A stretch of DNA of 64,000 nucleotides from Tritrichomonas foetus. Lineage: Eukaryota > Parabasalia > Tritrichomonadida > Tritrichomonadidae. The position numbers and the translations under genes were made by a program. This document shows positions 47,275 to 57,972 of this stretch, piece by piece; position 1 is the stretch's first letter, and every line of letters begins with the position of its first letter. Below the pieces are notes generated by a model. That model was given only the letters and a program-made list of their open reading frames with translations, had not been told where the DNA came from and searched no databases. The DNA lies in assembly GCA_001839685.1 (NCBI GenBank), contig MLAK01001204.1, positions 1-64,000 of the forward strand, given 5' to 3'.

Positions 47275-48961
47275 AAATTCACTTTTTTTGACATTTCTGG
47301 ATTGTTTTTTTGTTTCTCTTTCAGAAAATAAATAAAAAAAAGTCAATTTTTTCAGGAGGCAGCTGCATATCATATTTTATTGTAATATTTATATTTGATG
47401 AATAAAAAAAAATTAAATTTATTAAACCTGCTTAATGTATGCCATATCTATGAGATCTAGAAAACATTTATGTGTATCCACTTTCAGCAGCCGTTTGAGA
47501 AAATGTGGAAAAGCATCTTTTTATCTGGGTGTAGCAGAAATAAGCAAATGGCATATTTGCTCTTACAGTTTTAGCCTCTGTTATATCCACAAATGTTAAA
47601 ATATCTCCATTTTTAATGTATTTGATCAAAATATTATGTTGGGAATCATTTGTAATGGAAACATGCTGAAAAATGTTTTTGTGGGACTGTCATGGAGAAA
47701 TCTGCAAGTTTTTTGGATTCGCATCTTCTTTTACTCTTTTGCAATTTTTGTGCTCTTGATATAATAATTCTGTATATTTTCTCGTCCATTAACAAGCATA
47801 ATTTTCGACTTAGAAAGTAGGATATTATATTTACTTAGCTTCACTAGTTTTATATGTTTCATCGTCATAAAGTTGAAATAGTCCTTGCAATCCAAGGCCT
47901 TTAATGCTGTCTATATCTGATGATATTTTGAAATATTAGAGATCCATCCCCATATCGCAAACATTCACTTTATTTCACCAATTCTTCAGAACTCGAATCA
48001 GAAGTTGGAATAAGGTTTTCTTTTTTTTTTTTTTTGATTTTCAACAATTTTAGGAATATCCTACATAATAAATTTTCAGGAATATCTAGATTTATTTAGA
48101 TATCGATAATTGGGGAAATCGGAGAGCTTCGGTCAGATTTTTTGAAATTTTATCCTGGTATAAGTTTTTTTCCCTCTCTTAACTATATATTTTATGTTTA
48201 TTTATTTTACATCATATTTTACGCGAACGACAATGAGACCCATTTCAATTTTTTTATAATATGGTGTTGAAAAAACTAAAAATAATCATTCTTAATAAAA
48301 TACGTATTATTGACATTATTACAATTGATTTTGTCTTTTATACTTTTTTAGCAAGCATCAGATGCGCTTTCTCAATCAAGATAATTTTTAGAAATAAAAT
48401 CAAGAAATTATTGAGTCCCTAAATCGACGAATTTGTCTATCATGTAAATTATTTGGTCATCATCATTTCAAATACATCTAAAGTTCAGGGGAAATATTTC
48501 ATTTCAACGAATGTAATATCTCACTTTTTTGAATGCGTAATTGAAAAAAATTCAAAGATAAGATTTTAATTTATTTCTAAATTATCTTCATAAGTATTAT
48601 ATATTTGTAGGATATTCATGTATAAATATTGTTATATTTCCTGTTTAACAGTTATTTATATATTAAAATAAGAGAAACACTTTTCAAACGAAGAAAAAGT
48701 TTATTTTTAGATTTTATGATTTTTCTATTCAAATATTTCAAAAGATAAATAATGCTTCAAAGTGATTGAATTATTTGTAAACTCTAAAATCTTAACCAAC
48801 ACAAAAATTCCTACATCTCAAATTTCACAAATAAAAGAAAATATAAATATTTCAATTAGAAAAATTTTCCACTAGCTATAAAAAGTTTTTTCTTCACAAT
48901 ATTGTGAAGTGATTATTAATCTATTCAAAATGAATTCATAAATCTAGTTTGAAAATCTTTC
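47275..48961. other. 1.7-kb intergenic with gene relic
   Basis: After the Rab gene there is no intact gene until 48962. The first third holds a decayed minus-strand gene (47468-48010, listed separately). A T-tract of about 17 lies near 48018-48035. The remainder is AT-rich with nothing recognised. Confidence 0.55.
47468..48010 (-). pseudogene. Frameshifted relic of an unknown gene
   Basis: The composition here is less AT-rich than spacer. On the minus strand, successive protein-like blocks occur in different frames: SLIFQNII then SIKGLGLQGLFQLYDDETY (about 47840-47930), LLSKSKIMLVNGRENI, CESKKLADFSMTVPQKHF, and a last block of about 70 codons (SITNDSQHNILIKYIKNGD, ANMPFAYFCYTQIKRCF) ending in TAA at 47468. 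At least three frame changes and stops separate them, and there is no ATG start. This is what an old coding region looks like after indels. I do not recognise the family. Confidence 0.5.
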
Positions 48962-49657
48962 ATGGCACAGCGAAGTCTAACTCAAATGACATTGCCCAAA
49001 GTTCAAATGGCGCACGTAGGAACATACGAAGGATACACCCCACGCTTTTCACCAAACAAATTTTCCAAATTGCAAAAATTAATTCATAAAAAAAAATTAC
49101 ACTTCTACAAACCGCCGCCACTGCCAAAAAATGGCCAAAAAACGCTTGTACTTGACATGGATGAAACCTTGGTTCATGCTTCTCTATTTCCTCCGCATCC
49201 CTCGGTAAATTATTTCACGCTTGATGATGGAACAATTGTTTACACTCGTCCAGGCCTCGATGAATTTATTAATTTTGCAGTTAATCATTTCGAAGTATTT
49301 ATATATACTTATGCGGAGAGATGCTATGCTGAGCCAGTTTTGGATATTATTGCCCCAATGATTGATGAAGACCACCGACTTTACAGAGACTCGTGTATCG
49401 TTAAAAAAGATATTGTTATCAAGGATTTGACGATGCTCAATCGAAATTTAAATAAATTAATTTTTGTTGACGACAACGATATGTATCTCAAAACTAATAA
49501 AGAAAACACCATTGTCATTCCAATGTGGAAGGGAATTCCAAACGATAAGGCTCTCACTGAGTGGCTCATTCCGATTTTGCAAACTTGTATTAATTCGTCA
49601 GATGTGAGGGATGTAATTAAAAGTGTGGAAAACAGGGTAAGAAGATACACCCTCTAA
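48962..49657 (+). CDS. SCP/FCP1-like CTD phosphatase (HAD family)
   Basis: 231 codons; a CTTTC sequence runs straight into the ATG at 48962. The catalytic DxDx(T/V) motif is LVLDMDETLVHAS (D64 nucleophile, D66 acid/base). It is followed by YTRPGLDEFINFAVNHFEVFIYTYAERCYAEPVLD, the standard motif II region, in which Thr replaces Ser in the usual W/YTAS, and by KLIFVDDNDMYLKTNKENTIVIPMW, where SCPs have VDNSP: here it is VDDND, an unusual variant. The family removes phosphates from Ser in the RNA polymerase II CTD and related proteins. The short basic N-terminus lacks a membrane helix, so a soluble enzyme is expected. Confidence 0.9.
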   Translation: MAQRSLTQMTLPKVQMAHVGTYEGYTPRFSPNKFSKLQKLIHKKKLHFYKPPPLPKNGQKTLVLDMDETLVHASLFPPHPSVNYFTLDDGTIVYTRPGLDEFINFAVNHFEVFIYTYAERCYAEPVLDIIAPMIDEDHRLYRDSCIVKKDIVIKDLTMLNRNLNKLIFVDDNDMYLKTNKENTIVIPMWKGIPNDKALTEWLIPILQTCINSSDVRDVIKSVENRVRRYTL

Positions 49658-49874
49658 ATTGTTTAGATTCATTTTTATTAGAGCTTAGTTTTGATCTGTT
49701 ATTAAAGATATATTATGAATTTTTTTAAGCCTTTTTTATATGTTTTTACATTAAATTCAAGGATTTCTCCTAAACTTCTTTTAAAATTTAGACATTCCGA
49801 TATAAATCGAAAAAATTGTCAATCAAGGTATTTTATTTTTTGAATGAGAGGGCAAATTTTTGTTCATTGAAAAT

Positions 49875-50267
49875 TCATATTGAATTGTAAAACATCAGAA
49901 AAAGTTTAACTTTTTGAATATGGTTAGTAATACATTTTGCAAAACATGATACATCTAACATTAATGAAAGTAAAGCTAACCTATTGAAAAATTGACCTCG
50001 CGATAAGATTTGTTGGCAGATGGTAAGAGATTTGCTGGTAGTAATATACACATATCTTCTCCTTCTAAAAACTGTCCCGACAAAACCTACAGAAAACGTG
50101 CTTGTATAGGCAATAACTGCATTGACTTCATCTGTTATGGAGTTTGGAAGTAATTCTGTGGAATATGAAATGGCATAGGAGCTCGTGCTCAATCTCCTGT
50201 GTTGTTCTTGCACAGGACGAGTAGCTGACTGAACTGAGAAAGTAATTCGGAGAATGTCTTGAGGCAA
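49875..50267 (-). pseudogene. Open fragment without ATG, probable gene remnant
   Basis: About 130 codons are open but no ATG occurs before residue 106. Composition is protein-like: polar Ser/Gln/Arg stretch (SVQSATRPVQEQHRRLS), then VNAVIAYTSTFSVGFVGTVF, which could be a membrane helix, followed by RRRRYVYI, the pattern of a TM segment with a basic stop-transfer. A second hydrophobic run near the end is followed by KVKLFLMFYNSI. This suggests the tail of a single-pass membrane protein whose front part has been lost. Family unknown. Confidence 0.35.
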
Positions 50268-50713
50268 TGATTGTTACTTATAGATGGCTGATTAAAATAA
50301 AAATAATTGACCAAGTGAACTTCACTATGAATCTTTGAAATCAAAGAATCATGAATATCCGACCACTTATAGTGTCACTTTTCTGATGTTATATTTGCTA
50401 TAATTTCACCATTTAGTGAGATTCGATTCACATGTGAGATGTTTTTTTATCAGACCAATGACTATTCAAATCATTACACAATTAATGATCGCGATAAATG
50501 AATAGTTGCCGTTTTTTGATTGACGATTTGAATTGATTCAATAGGATCGGATGTTCACATTTGATTCAATTTGTGTGCGACTTTTTCTTTTATTAACTTT
50601 TTGAATATGTTATCGAATTTTTCTTCGTATCATCCACGAACTTTTTCTGACCGCGCTAAAACTTTTTAAAAAGAATTCGATCCCATCGATCAAAAATAAT
50701 AATTCATATCACT

Positions 50714-50720
50714 TCATTTA
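50714..50720 (+). promoter_or_regulatory. Initiator-like TCATTTA before the START gene
   Basis: TCATTTA ends 1 bp before the ATG at 50722. The intact initiator suggests the promoter side of this otherwise interrupted gene is preserved. Confidence 0.4.
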
Positions 50721-50721
50721 T

Positions 50722-51399
50722 ATGACAACCGAACCAAAACTCACCCCAGAAGAAATTGCAGAATATGAATCACTCAGCAAAGAGTGCCTCAACACTGTTT
50801 TATCGGTCATCGACGAGAAAGACTGGAAAGAAATCAAAAAAGTAGAAGATTGCATTTTCTACTCACGAAGCGTCAAGGGAAGCTCCTTTTCAATGGTCAA
50901 AAGTGAAACCACAATTCCACTTCCATTCGATACAGTTGCCGAGAGCCTCTACACCTGCCCAGATATCACATCAGATATGACAGCCGAAGAGCGTGATGGA
51001 GTCATCGAAAGAACACTCTACAGAGTTTGTGGAGATTAAAAGTACGATGAAGGTATCCTTTACTTGGCCTTGGAATCAGGTTCAAAGCTTGTTTCTCCAC
51101 GCGATTTCGTCATGTTCAGAAAACACTACGAACAGAACGGAACACATTATTTCACACAATGCTCAGTTCCAAACGAGACAATCAGACCAGAAGTTAAGAA
51201 ATTTGTCCGTGGAAAAATCATCGTTCAGGCATTCATCGTTGACAAAGATCCAAATAATGCAGATTCTGTCCGTGTTAGGTTTGTCGTCCACGCCGATCCA
51301 AGGGGATCAATTCCAGCCATGATCTACAATACTGTTGCTTCCAACCAAGGGTATGCTGTTAAAAAGCTCAAGGATAGTCTCCTTAACCCAAAGAAATAA
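50722..51399 (+). pseudogene. START-like lipid-binding protein gene with in-frame TAA
   Basis: One reading frame of 225 codons plus stop, broken only by a TAA at 51037-51039 after codon 105. Before it: a helical lead (LTPEEIAEYESLSKECLNTVL), then SVKGSSFSMVKSETTIPLPFD. After it, in the same frame, the frame continues directly with KYDEGILYLALESGSKLVSPRDFVMF, a hallmark of START domains, and on to VHADPRGSIPAMIYNTVASNQGY. The START fold carries lipids or sterols in a hydrophobic pocket; the two halves make one fold, so neither alone should work. Codons are C-rich and not decayed, which points to a very recent nonsense mutation, a sequence error or read-through. Confidence 0.8.
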
Positions 51400-51886
51400 A
51401 GTAAAAAAACCTTTACCCAAAATTTGATAATTATATAGAAGAAATAATCATTTTATTTGTGATAACACTTAATGATTTTGATAAATATTTGTTCAAAGAT
51501 TTTCGTGAAATTGTCAAACTTTTTTGCACAATGAATGGTATTCGACGAACATTTTTGATTTTCAAAGTAACGAAAATTTGTAAGAAGTGATTTTGTAGTG
51601 CTGATGAGTCACACAATTTTCTCTAAGCTTTCTTTTACATTCGTTCTTTGCATGGGTTTTATTTATTTTTCATACAGAAATCACCTCTGACAAATTCTAA
51701 CTTCGTCTCACTAGATTAACTCAAATATTTCATGATATCAAAGCACACATTGAACTAGACCATTGTTACAGGGATTAATCATACGAATGCTTTATTCGTC
51801 ATTCTTCTTCATAAATTCTTGCACTATTCTGGAAAAATAAGAAAAAGAAGATTAATAAAAAGTTAAATAGTCAAATAAATGGTATT
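51400..51886. other. Intergenic, convergent gene ends
   Basis: AT-rich spacer between the START and WD40 gene ends. No gene supported. Confidence 0.5.
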
Positions 51887-52195
51887 TTATGATTTGCAAT
51901 TGGATTGGTAGCCTTGTTCAATTGCGTTTTTTAAGCTGGAAAACTCGCCTATTTTTATTTTTTGTTTTGAATCTGATATCGTTTGTTTGTCTTCAATGAA
52001 CATCATAAAAATGTGCAAAAATGAGAAGTAGCTTGATTTCTCACTAATTTCCATATTTTCATTTTCTTTAAAGAGTTTTTTCAAAATATAATACAATGCC
52101 GCATGGAAATCTCCGATTGAGACCAATATTAATATGCCATGCTTAATTTCTTCATTATTTAAGTAATGAATTGCGGTGTTAAGGATCAATTTATC
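51887..52195 (-). pseudogene. In-frame continuation of the WD40 gene past a TGA
   Basis: The 102 codons after the TGA at 52196-52198 stay open in the same frame as the WD40 gene and end with TAA at 51887. They start DKLILNTAIHYLNNEE and go on with helical-repeat sequence (LVSIGDFHAALYYILKKLF, SYFSFLHIFMMFIED) that matches the helical tail just before the stop. No ATG begins this piece. It is best read as the former C-terminus of the WD40 protein, cut off by one nonsense codon. Confidence 0.7.
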
Positions 52196-54844
52196 TCATC
52201 CTTCTGATTTTTCGAGACTTCTAAGAATTTCTAATGATAAATTCCATCGATCTTTTGATTGAAGAACTGCTGCTGAGCTATAATTACAACTAATTAATTC
52301 CATTAGAATCAATGCTTCTAAAATTTTCCCAGAGTCAAATGATTCCATAGCTGTTTGTTCAATAAATGGAATTGCATTCTCTGATATTTTTGAGTCAATT
52401 AATGCAGCGGCCAACAATCCATACAGATTAGATGAAGCAGATAAAATAGCGCATCTTTTTTTCTCTATATTATTACATCGAATTGCTATTAATAACTGAT
52501 ATAAAGAAGATTCATAATTCATTGCTGTTGACTGAATCAAAGAACATCGGAAATTATTTAAACTTTTGTTTTCTTCAGTACCTGAATAATCAACATATTT
52601 TAGAGGCAAAAGTTTGCCTTCCAAATATCTCGCAGTTACTTTCCAAATCATGGATTCAAAAGGGCAACCATATCTTGCATAAATATCACTAATCTGAGAA
52701 GAAGTCATCTTATCTATATCAATATCTTCATTTGCAAATTGTATTCTCGTGGTTTTATTGGGTAATAATTTAGATTCATTTTTGATCGATTGCTTTATAG
52801 GCAATAATGTATCATCTGATATAAATTTTAATAGATTTCCTGCAGACTGAACTAAAATCAATGATTTCCCACAGAAAATATACTGTGATACAAAATGATG
52901 ACATATTAGAGGATTATCACAATCATATATTGCTAGTTTATTATCAGTCGATAACAGAGCAAATTTATTCGCATGTTTTTGAAAAGATAAATTTTTGATT
53001 CTATCAAAAGGAATCGAATTTATCAGTCTTGAATTTGATAATTTGAGGTTTACCAAACAAACAGATCCATCACAATCAGATAATAAAATTAAATTTTTAG
53101 TATATGAAATCGATGATATTTTCTTCATTTCTTTTGGACATTGCAATTTTCTCAAAAATTTATCAATTAAAATATCATAGATAACAATACTCTGATTTGG
53201 TGTTGTAATAAATGCAAGTTTACCTCCACTAAGCTCATCACTATACTGTTCATCACTATCATCACTTAAATCACTTCCAGTTCCATTTATAATCGAATTA
53301 ACTTCATCTGGATCATCAAAATTATTCACTTTACTGGTAAAGCTAAACTTTGCTCTATTCATAGCTGAAACAGATCGATGCCTTTCAATTATTGATACTT
53401 CTGGAAATCTATTAAAATCTCCGATTGAGGAGGATGAGCTGGATGTAACTACCGACTCACTATCAATTTGCATAGCAAGCATAGCTATTTCTGTTTGAAG
53501 AAACAGTTTTCTAACATTCCTACTTCTATATTTTTTATGAACTATTTCTAAATATGCACTTTCATGTTGTATAATTCCATATGATTTGTTTGCAAAGATA
53601 TCAGATACACTATAGTATTTGGTTAATTTTCTTTCCGGGATGGTAAATCTATATGCATGATTACATGGTTCCACAAGCCATAAAAATGATTCTTCACCAA
53701 GAAATTTGATCTTCTTTATTTTTTCTTTTCCAAAATTGAAATGGGCTTCAACTACTGCCTGAAACACATCAACAATATATATATCATCATTTTCTGTTCC
53801 ATATATAACCCAATTTTTAATGAAATCGAATGATGCTATTGAATGAGGAGTGCCTTGATTTACAGCAACAAAATATGGTTTTCCATTCAAAATTTTAACT
53901 GTAGCTAAGCCCACAGATTTTGAATAGTATAAATAAAGGTTCTCCAATAATGGATGGCATAAAAAAGAGCAATTTTCTTTTTTCATTTTTGGTTGGAGTT
54001 TCATTGCACATTTCTTCCTTAATTGCACAATATCATTTGTTTCATAAATGATAAAAGTTGAGTCTGAACAAATTACAAATAATATGTTATGTGAGTGGAG
54101 GGATAAAATCAATTTTTCGAACTTCATTAAACTATTTTCCTCATGTAAAATCACAAAAGATGATCGTGTTAGTATTTCAAAAGATAAAATACTCGAATTA
54201 TTGGTGAGAAAAAATAAAAGATCAGGAATTTGTGGATGAAACTGGACATCCAATATTGTTTGCAAAATTTGATGTGCTAAAACAAAGCGAGGAACTATTT
54301 TATTATTTTCAGACTGATAAATAGTTGTATAATTATTTGAAAATGCTGCAATTCGACAACTACTAAATGGATCGACAGAAATTCCATTATATTCTCCTTT
54401 CAATTCAATTTGCCATTCAATTTTTGGACGCTCTAGTTCGAATTTTTGTTTTGTTACTTGAAATTCATCATCATTCAACTTTTTTGTTTCACTTTCATTG
54501 TTTTTTTGAGTATCATCTCGGTTTCGATTATATAAATCATATGAACTAATGTTATTATTTATTCCATTTCTATCATTGGAATCATTCAAAAAATTGATTC
54601 CATATATTATATTTGGATGCGAAAAACCAATTAAGATATCTCTACACCATTCAATTTGGGTTAAATTACCAATATCGTTAATACCACATTTTGTTTTTCC
54701 ACTTTCACAGTCCCAAACTAAAATTCCAGAATCTCTAGAAATTGCTAATAATGGTTTTTCATGATGAAACTTCACAGCATATATTTCACATGTAGAAAAT
54801 TCTATTTGAATGAAAAAGGAATTACTGGAAAAGGTGAAGTCATT
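52196..54844 (-). pseudogene. WD40/helical-repeat protein gene, truncated at both ends
   Basis: About 880 open codons on the minus strand, from a stop at 54845-54847 to a TGA at 52196. WD40-type repeats run through the first 600 residues (YAVKFHHEKPLLAISRDSGI, LVWDCESGK; SISYTKNLILLSDCDGSVCLVNL). A Ser-rich acidic insert (SDLSDDSDEQ) is followed by a helical tail (EALILMELISCNYSSAAVLQ), the plan of WDR11 or coat/IFT-type trafficking proteins; WDR11 is a guess. There is no in-frame ATG at all before the first repeat: the frame passes into the subtilisin gene on the other strand and stops. A GTG at 54775 is the best start-like codon, unlikely in a eukaryote. With the in-frame TGA, the gene looks dead. 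Confidence 0.75.
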
Positions 54845-55932
54845 TCAATAATTGATTCTTCAATTGATTATCATCATGCGATGTTTTATGATGATGAAAA
54901 TAATTTTGGATTAGATAAAGAATTACCAAACCATCGAAAATTTACATATTATTATTTTGAAGGAACGCAAGATGATTTAGATCAATCCATTCTGTCAGAA
55001 GCTCATGGAACTCATACCGCTGGAATTCTTGCAGGAAATAACAAATGCAGTCATGACTTTCAGAACAATTTCACTATTTTTGATGGTATTGCTCCTGAAG
55101 CCAAACTCTTTTATGCTGGAAATCATTCATCTGGAAGATACGTTCAAAAGCCAATTAAAGAATATGCGGACAAAGTCAGGGAACCTGGATCTCATATTGC
55201 AATGAATTCATGGGGTTCTCAAGATGGATTTGATTCTGTTTTTAATAATATTTTTACCGAAGCTGCTCAAGAACATCCAGACATTTTGTTTTTATTTGCT
55301 GCTGGTAATGAAAGAGATTCTATTGGTTATTATTCAGTTTGTGATCCTGCAGGAAGTTCAAATGTACTTGCAATTGGATCATCTGATGAAATTTATGATA
55401 CACAATCTTTAGAAATGAGTTTTATTTTATTTAATGCAAAATATGAAATGGAAGCAACTTTATTAGAAGATTGGACAATTAATAATCCGGGATTGTTTCT
55501 TTATTTAAGAAGTTTCCATGATATTGGTGCTGCAGACTTTCTAATTATTGATCCAAATGATTATGTTTCTAATGAAGAGTTTTGTGAAGTAGCCAATACT
55601 ACACAATATTCAATTATTGTTGATAATAATCCAGAAAATTATTCATGTTCAAATTTGTCAGGGATTGCAGCAATGTTAGTTTCTAAAGAAGACATTGATA
55701 ATTATACAAAATTTGATGAAGATATGATTATTACAATGAGAATGAGAAGGAAAACATCTAGCCTAAAATCATTTTCACAAATAAGAAGTGCTCCATTTTC
55801 TTCAATTGGCCCAGCAAATCGTGGCCTTAAGAAGCCAGATTTAATTGCTCCAGGAACTAACATCTTTTCTGCGTATACAAACGAAATTAATACTCAATAT
55901 TCTTGTAGCTATGAGGACAGCTTAGCTGGATA
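54761..55932 (+). pseudogene. Subtilisin-family (S8) protease gene, 5' part, truncated and interrupted
   Basis: 390 open codons encode the front of an S8 serine protease: YLNEKGITGKGEVISIIDSS (catalytic Asp in IID), SEAHGTHTAGILAGN (catalytic His), NSWGSQDG, and FAAGNERDSIG with the oxyanion Asn, then KKPDLIAPGTNI. The normal lead before NEKGITGKG is missing; the ATG at 54761 is followed by 14 residues that are antisense to the WD40 gene, so it is not the original start. The chain stops at the transposon at 55933. The Ser part lies beyond the transposon, at 58761. This family in trichomonads is a set of surface or secreted proteases. Confidence 0.85.
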
Positions 55933-55972
55933 TACAGTCAAACTTCCTTATTTTCACCTCGTTTGTCAGATT
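55933..55972 (+). repeat. Left terminal inverted repeat
   Basis: 40 bp, starting TACAGTCAAACTTCC; pairs with the right repeat with one mismatch (T here, A there at position 13). Confidence 0.95.
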
Positions 55973-56055
55973 CGTATATGTCAAATCTGACATTATTAAA
56001 GGTCAAATTTTGCCCATCATTGAAAATTTATGGTCATAAAAAATTTCTATCATAA

Positions 56056-57312
56056 ATGAGTTTTCTTAGTCGACTTTTCTCATTCACCGAATTAGTTCAA
56101 CCAGAAAAAAATAATATCATACCATACTTTAACCCACAATGTCCATCCAAACCTCGACGAAAACGCATCAATAATTTTCGTAAATTATTATCAAACCCAA
56201 CGAATGATGTTGCTTGCCAAACTGTTGCATCACAATTTACTAAGGCTAATACGCGACAAGCCAAACTAATACTTCCAGAAGTAAGAAATATCACAGATAA
56301 TTTTGACAATTCTGTTGACAATTCTGCTGACAACTCTGTTGACAACTCTATTAATAAATCTAACCACGAATCTATTGACAAACATATTAATAATTTTAAT
56401 GACGTATCGATTAATAATTCTAATGAAAATATTAATTTGAATATAAACCTAATCAGTGAAGTAAAGAAGCCAATTAATAGAATTGCCGTATTAAACATTC
56501 CATTTAATGTCAAAAATAAACCAAAAAAATATACACTAAACCTAAAAAAAAATAATTTTATCAAATCAACACTAAATTTTAACTTTTTGGAAGGCAAAAA
56601 GATTTTGCAAAAACTTTCGTCTAAAGAAAAATTGGAGTATGGGGAACTTCAAAAGATTAGTAATGAAACTCTCATTAACATTAATACATTAAAATCATGG
56701 CGCTACCAAATTTTGTCGAAGAAAAAAACGATAGCCAGTTTTTTGATTAATAAAAAGGGAGGAAGACATCGAATATTTTCAAATGCAGATGAACAACAGA
56801 TCTTCAAAAGTATTGTGGAAAAAATGGATTGTTGTTTAGATATCGACGATATCAAAGACATAGCAATGACCCACTTTTTAAAAACAGAAAGAGATCGATT
56901 GTATCTTGAGAAAATTAAATCATTGAATTTGACAACAGAAGAAGAAAAAAAGCAATTAAAAGATTTGATAGATTCAATGAGTGATCAGGAAGTTGATTCA
57001 CTCATTGAAATCCGATTTCATGGTTCTTATAAATGGATTCATAGCTTTTTACAAAGATACAATTTCTGTTTCACCAAGACTAAAACAAGTAAAGAAGGAA
57101 TTATTGATGAAATTTATTCGCAGAACTATGTTATTAGTTTAGTTGAAGCTTTCCATCAATTTCCAACCAATAAAATTATCAATATAGATGAAACTTGTGT
57201 AAACTATGTTAATGAACCATTTCGTATGCTTTCAATTAAAGGAAAATCACATTCTGTCAATATTCCAACACAAAAACAAAGTTTCACAAGCATAGGGATT
57301 ATTGATTCAGAA
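56056..57312 (+). CDS. Pogo/Tc1-type DDE transposase, C-terminal part in assembly gap
   Basis: Starts with the ATG at 56056, 84 bp inside the left repeat; 419 codons are readable before the gap at 57313. The N-terminus is low complexity, with a DNSVDNSADNSVDNS run near 83-97. Residues about 185-350 carry helix-turn-helix type DNA-binding sequence (ISNETLININTLKSWRYQIL, then KGGRHRIFSNADEQQIF and SYKWIHSFLQRYNFCFTK, like the CENP-B/HTH of pogo). The first catalytic aspartate is D378 in IINIDETCVNYVNEP, the usual DET motif. The second and third acidic residues must lie in the gap. The frame after the gap (57973 on) reads as lysines and no transposase motif. Confidence 0.85.
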
Positions 57313-57972
57313 NNNNNNNNNNNNNNNNNNNNNNNNNNNNNNNNNNNNNNNNNNNNNNNNNNNNNNNNNNNNNNNNNNNNNNNNNNNNNNNNNNNNNNNN
57401 NNNNNNNNNNNNNNNNNNNNNNNNNNNNNNNNNNNNNNNNNNNNNNNNNNNNNNNNNNNNNNNNNNNNNNNNNNNNNNNNNNNNNNNNNNNNNNNNNNNN
57501 NNNNNNNNNNNNNNNNNNNNNNNNNNNNNNNNNNNNNNNNNNNNNNNNNNNNNNNNNNNNNNNNNNNNNNNNNNNNNNNNNNNNNNNNNNNNNNNNNNNN
57601 NNNNNNNNNNNNNNNNNNNNNNNNNNNNNNNNNNNNNNNNNNNNNNNNNNNNNNNNNNNNNNNNNNNNNNNNNNNNNNNNNNNNNNNNNNNNNNNNNNNN
57701 NNNNNNNNNNNNNNNNNNNNNNNNNNNNNNNNNNNNNNNNNNNNNNNNNNNNNNNNNNNNNNNNNNNNNNNNNNNNNNNNNNNNNNNNNNNNNNNNNNNN
57801 NNNNNNNNNNNNNNNNNNNNNNNNNNNNNNNNNNNNNNNNNNNNNNNNNNNNNNNNNNNNNNNNNNNNNNNNNNNNNNNNNNNNNNNNNNNNNNNNNNNN
57901 NNNNNNNNNNNNNNNNNNNNNNNNNNNNNNNNNNNNNNNNNNNNNNNNNNNNNNNNNNNNNNNNNNNNNNNN
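57313..57972. other. Assembly gap of 660 N
   Basis: Unsequenced bases inside the transposon, ending against a run of 17 A. It removes the end of the transposase gene, so whether that gene is intact cannot be judged. Confidence 1.

Larger units (their letters stand above)
49658..50721. other. 1-kb intergenic with ATG-less fragment
   Basis: Spacer between the phosphatase and START genes. It carries the open minus-strand fragment 49875-50267. The rest is AT-rich with no feature except a TCATTTA element just before the START gene. Confidence 0.5.

Noticed and set aside
47275..48961. tRNA, rRNA or snRNA genes in the large spacers
   Set aside because: I saw no tRNA A/B boxes or cloverleaf and no conserved rRNA or snRNA sequence by eye; a covariance search would be needed to exclude small RNAs.
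50722..52200. Stop-codon reassignment as an explanation for the two in-frame stops
   Set aside because: The stops differ (TAA and TGA), and intact genes here use both as true ends, so reassignment does not fit.
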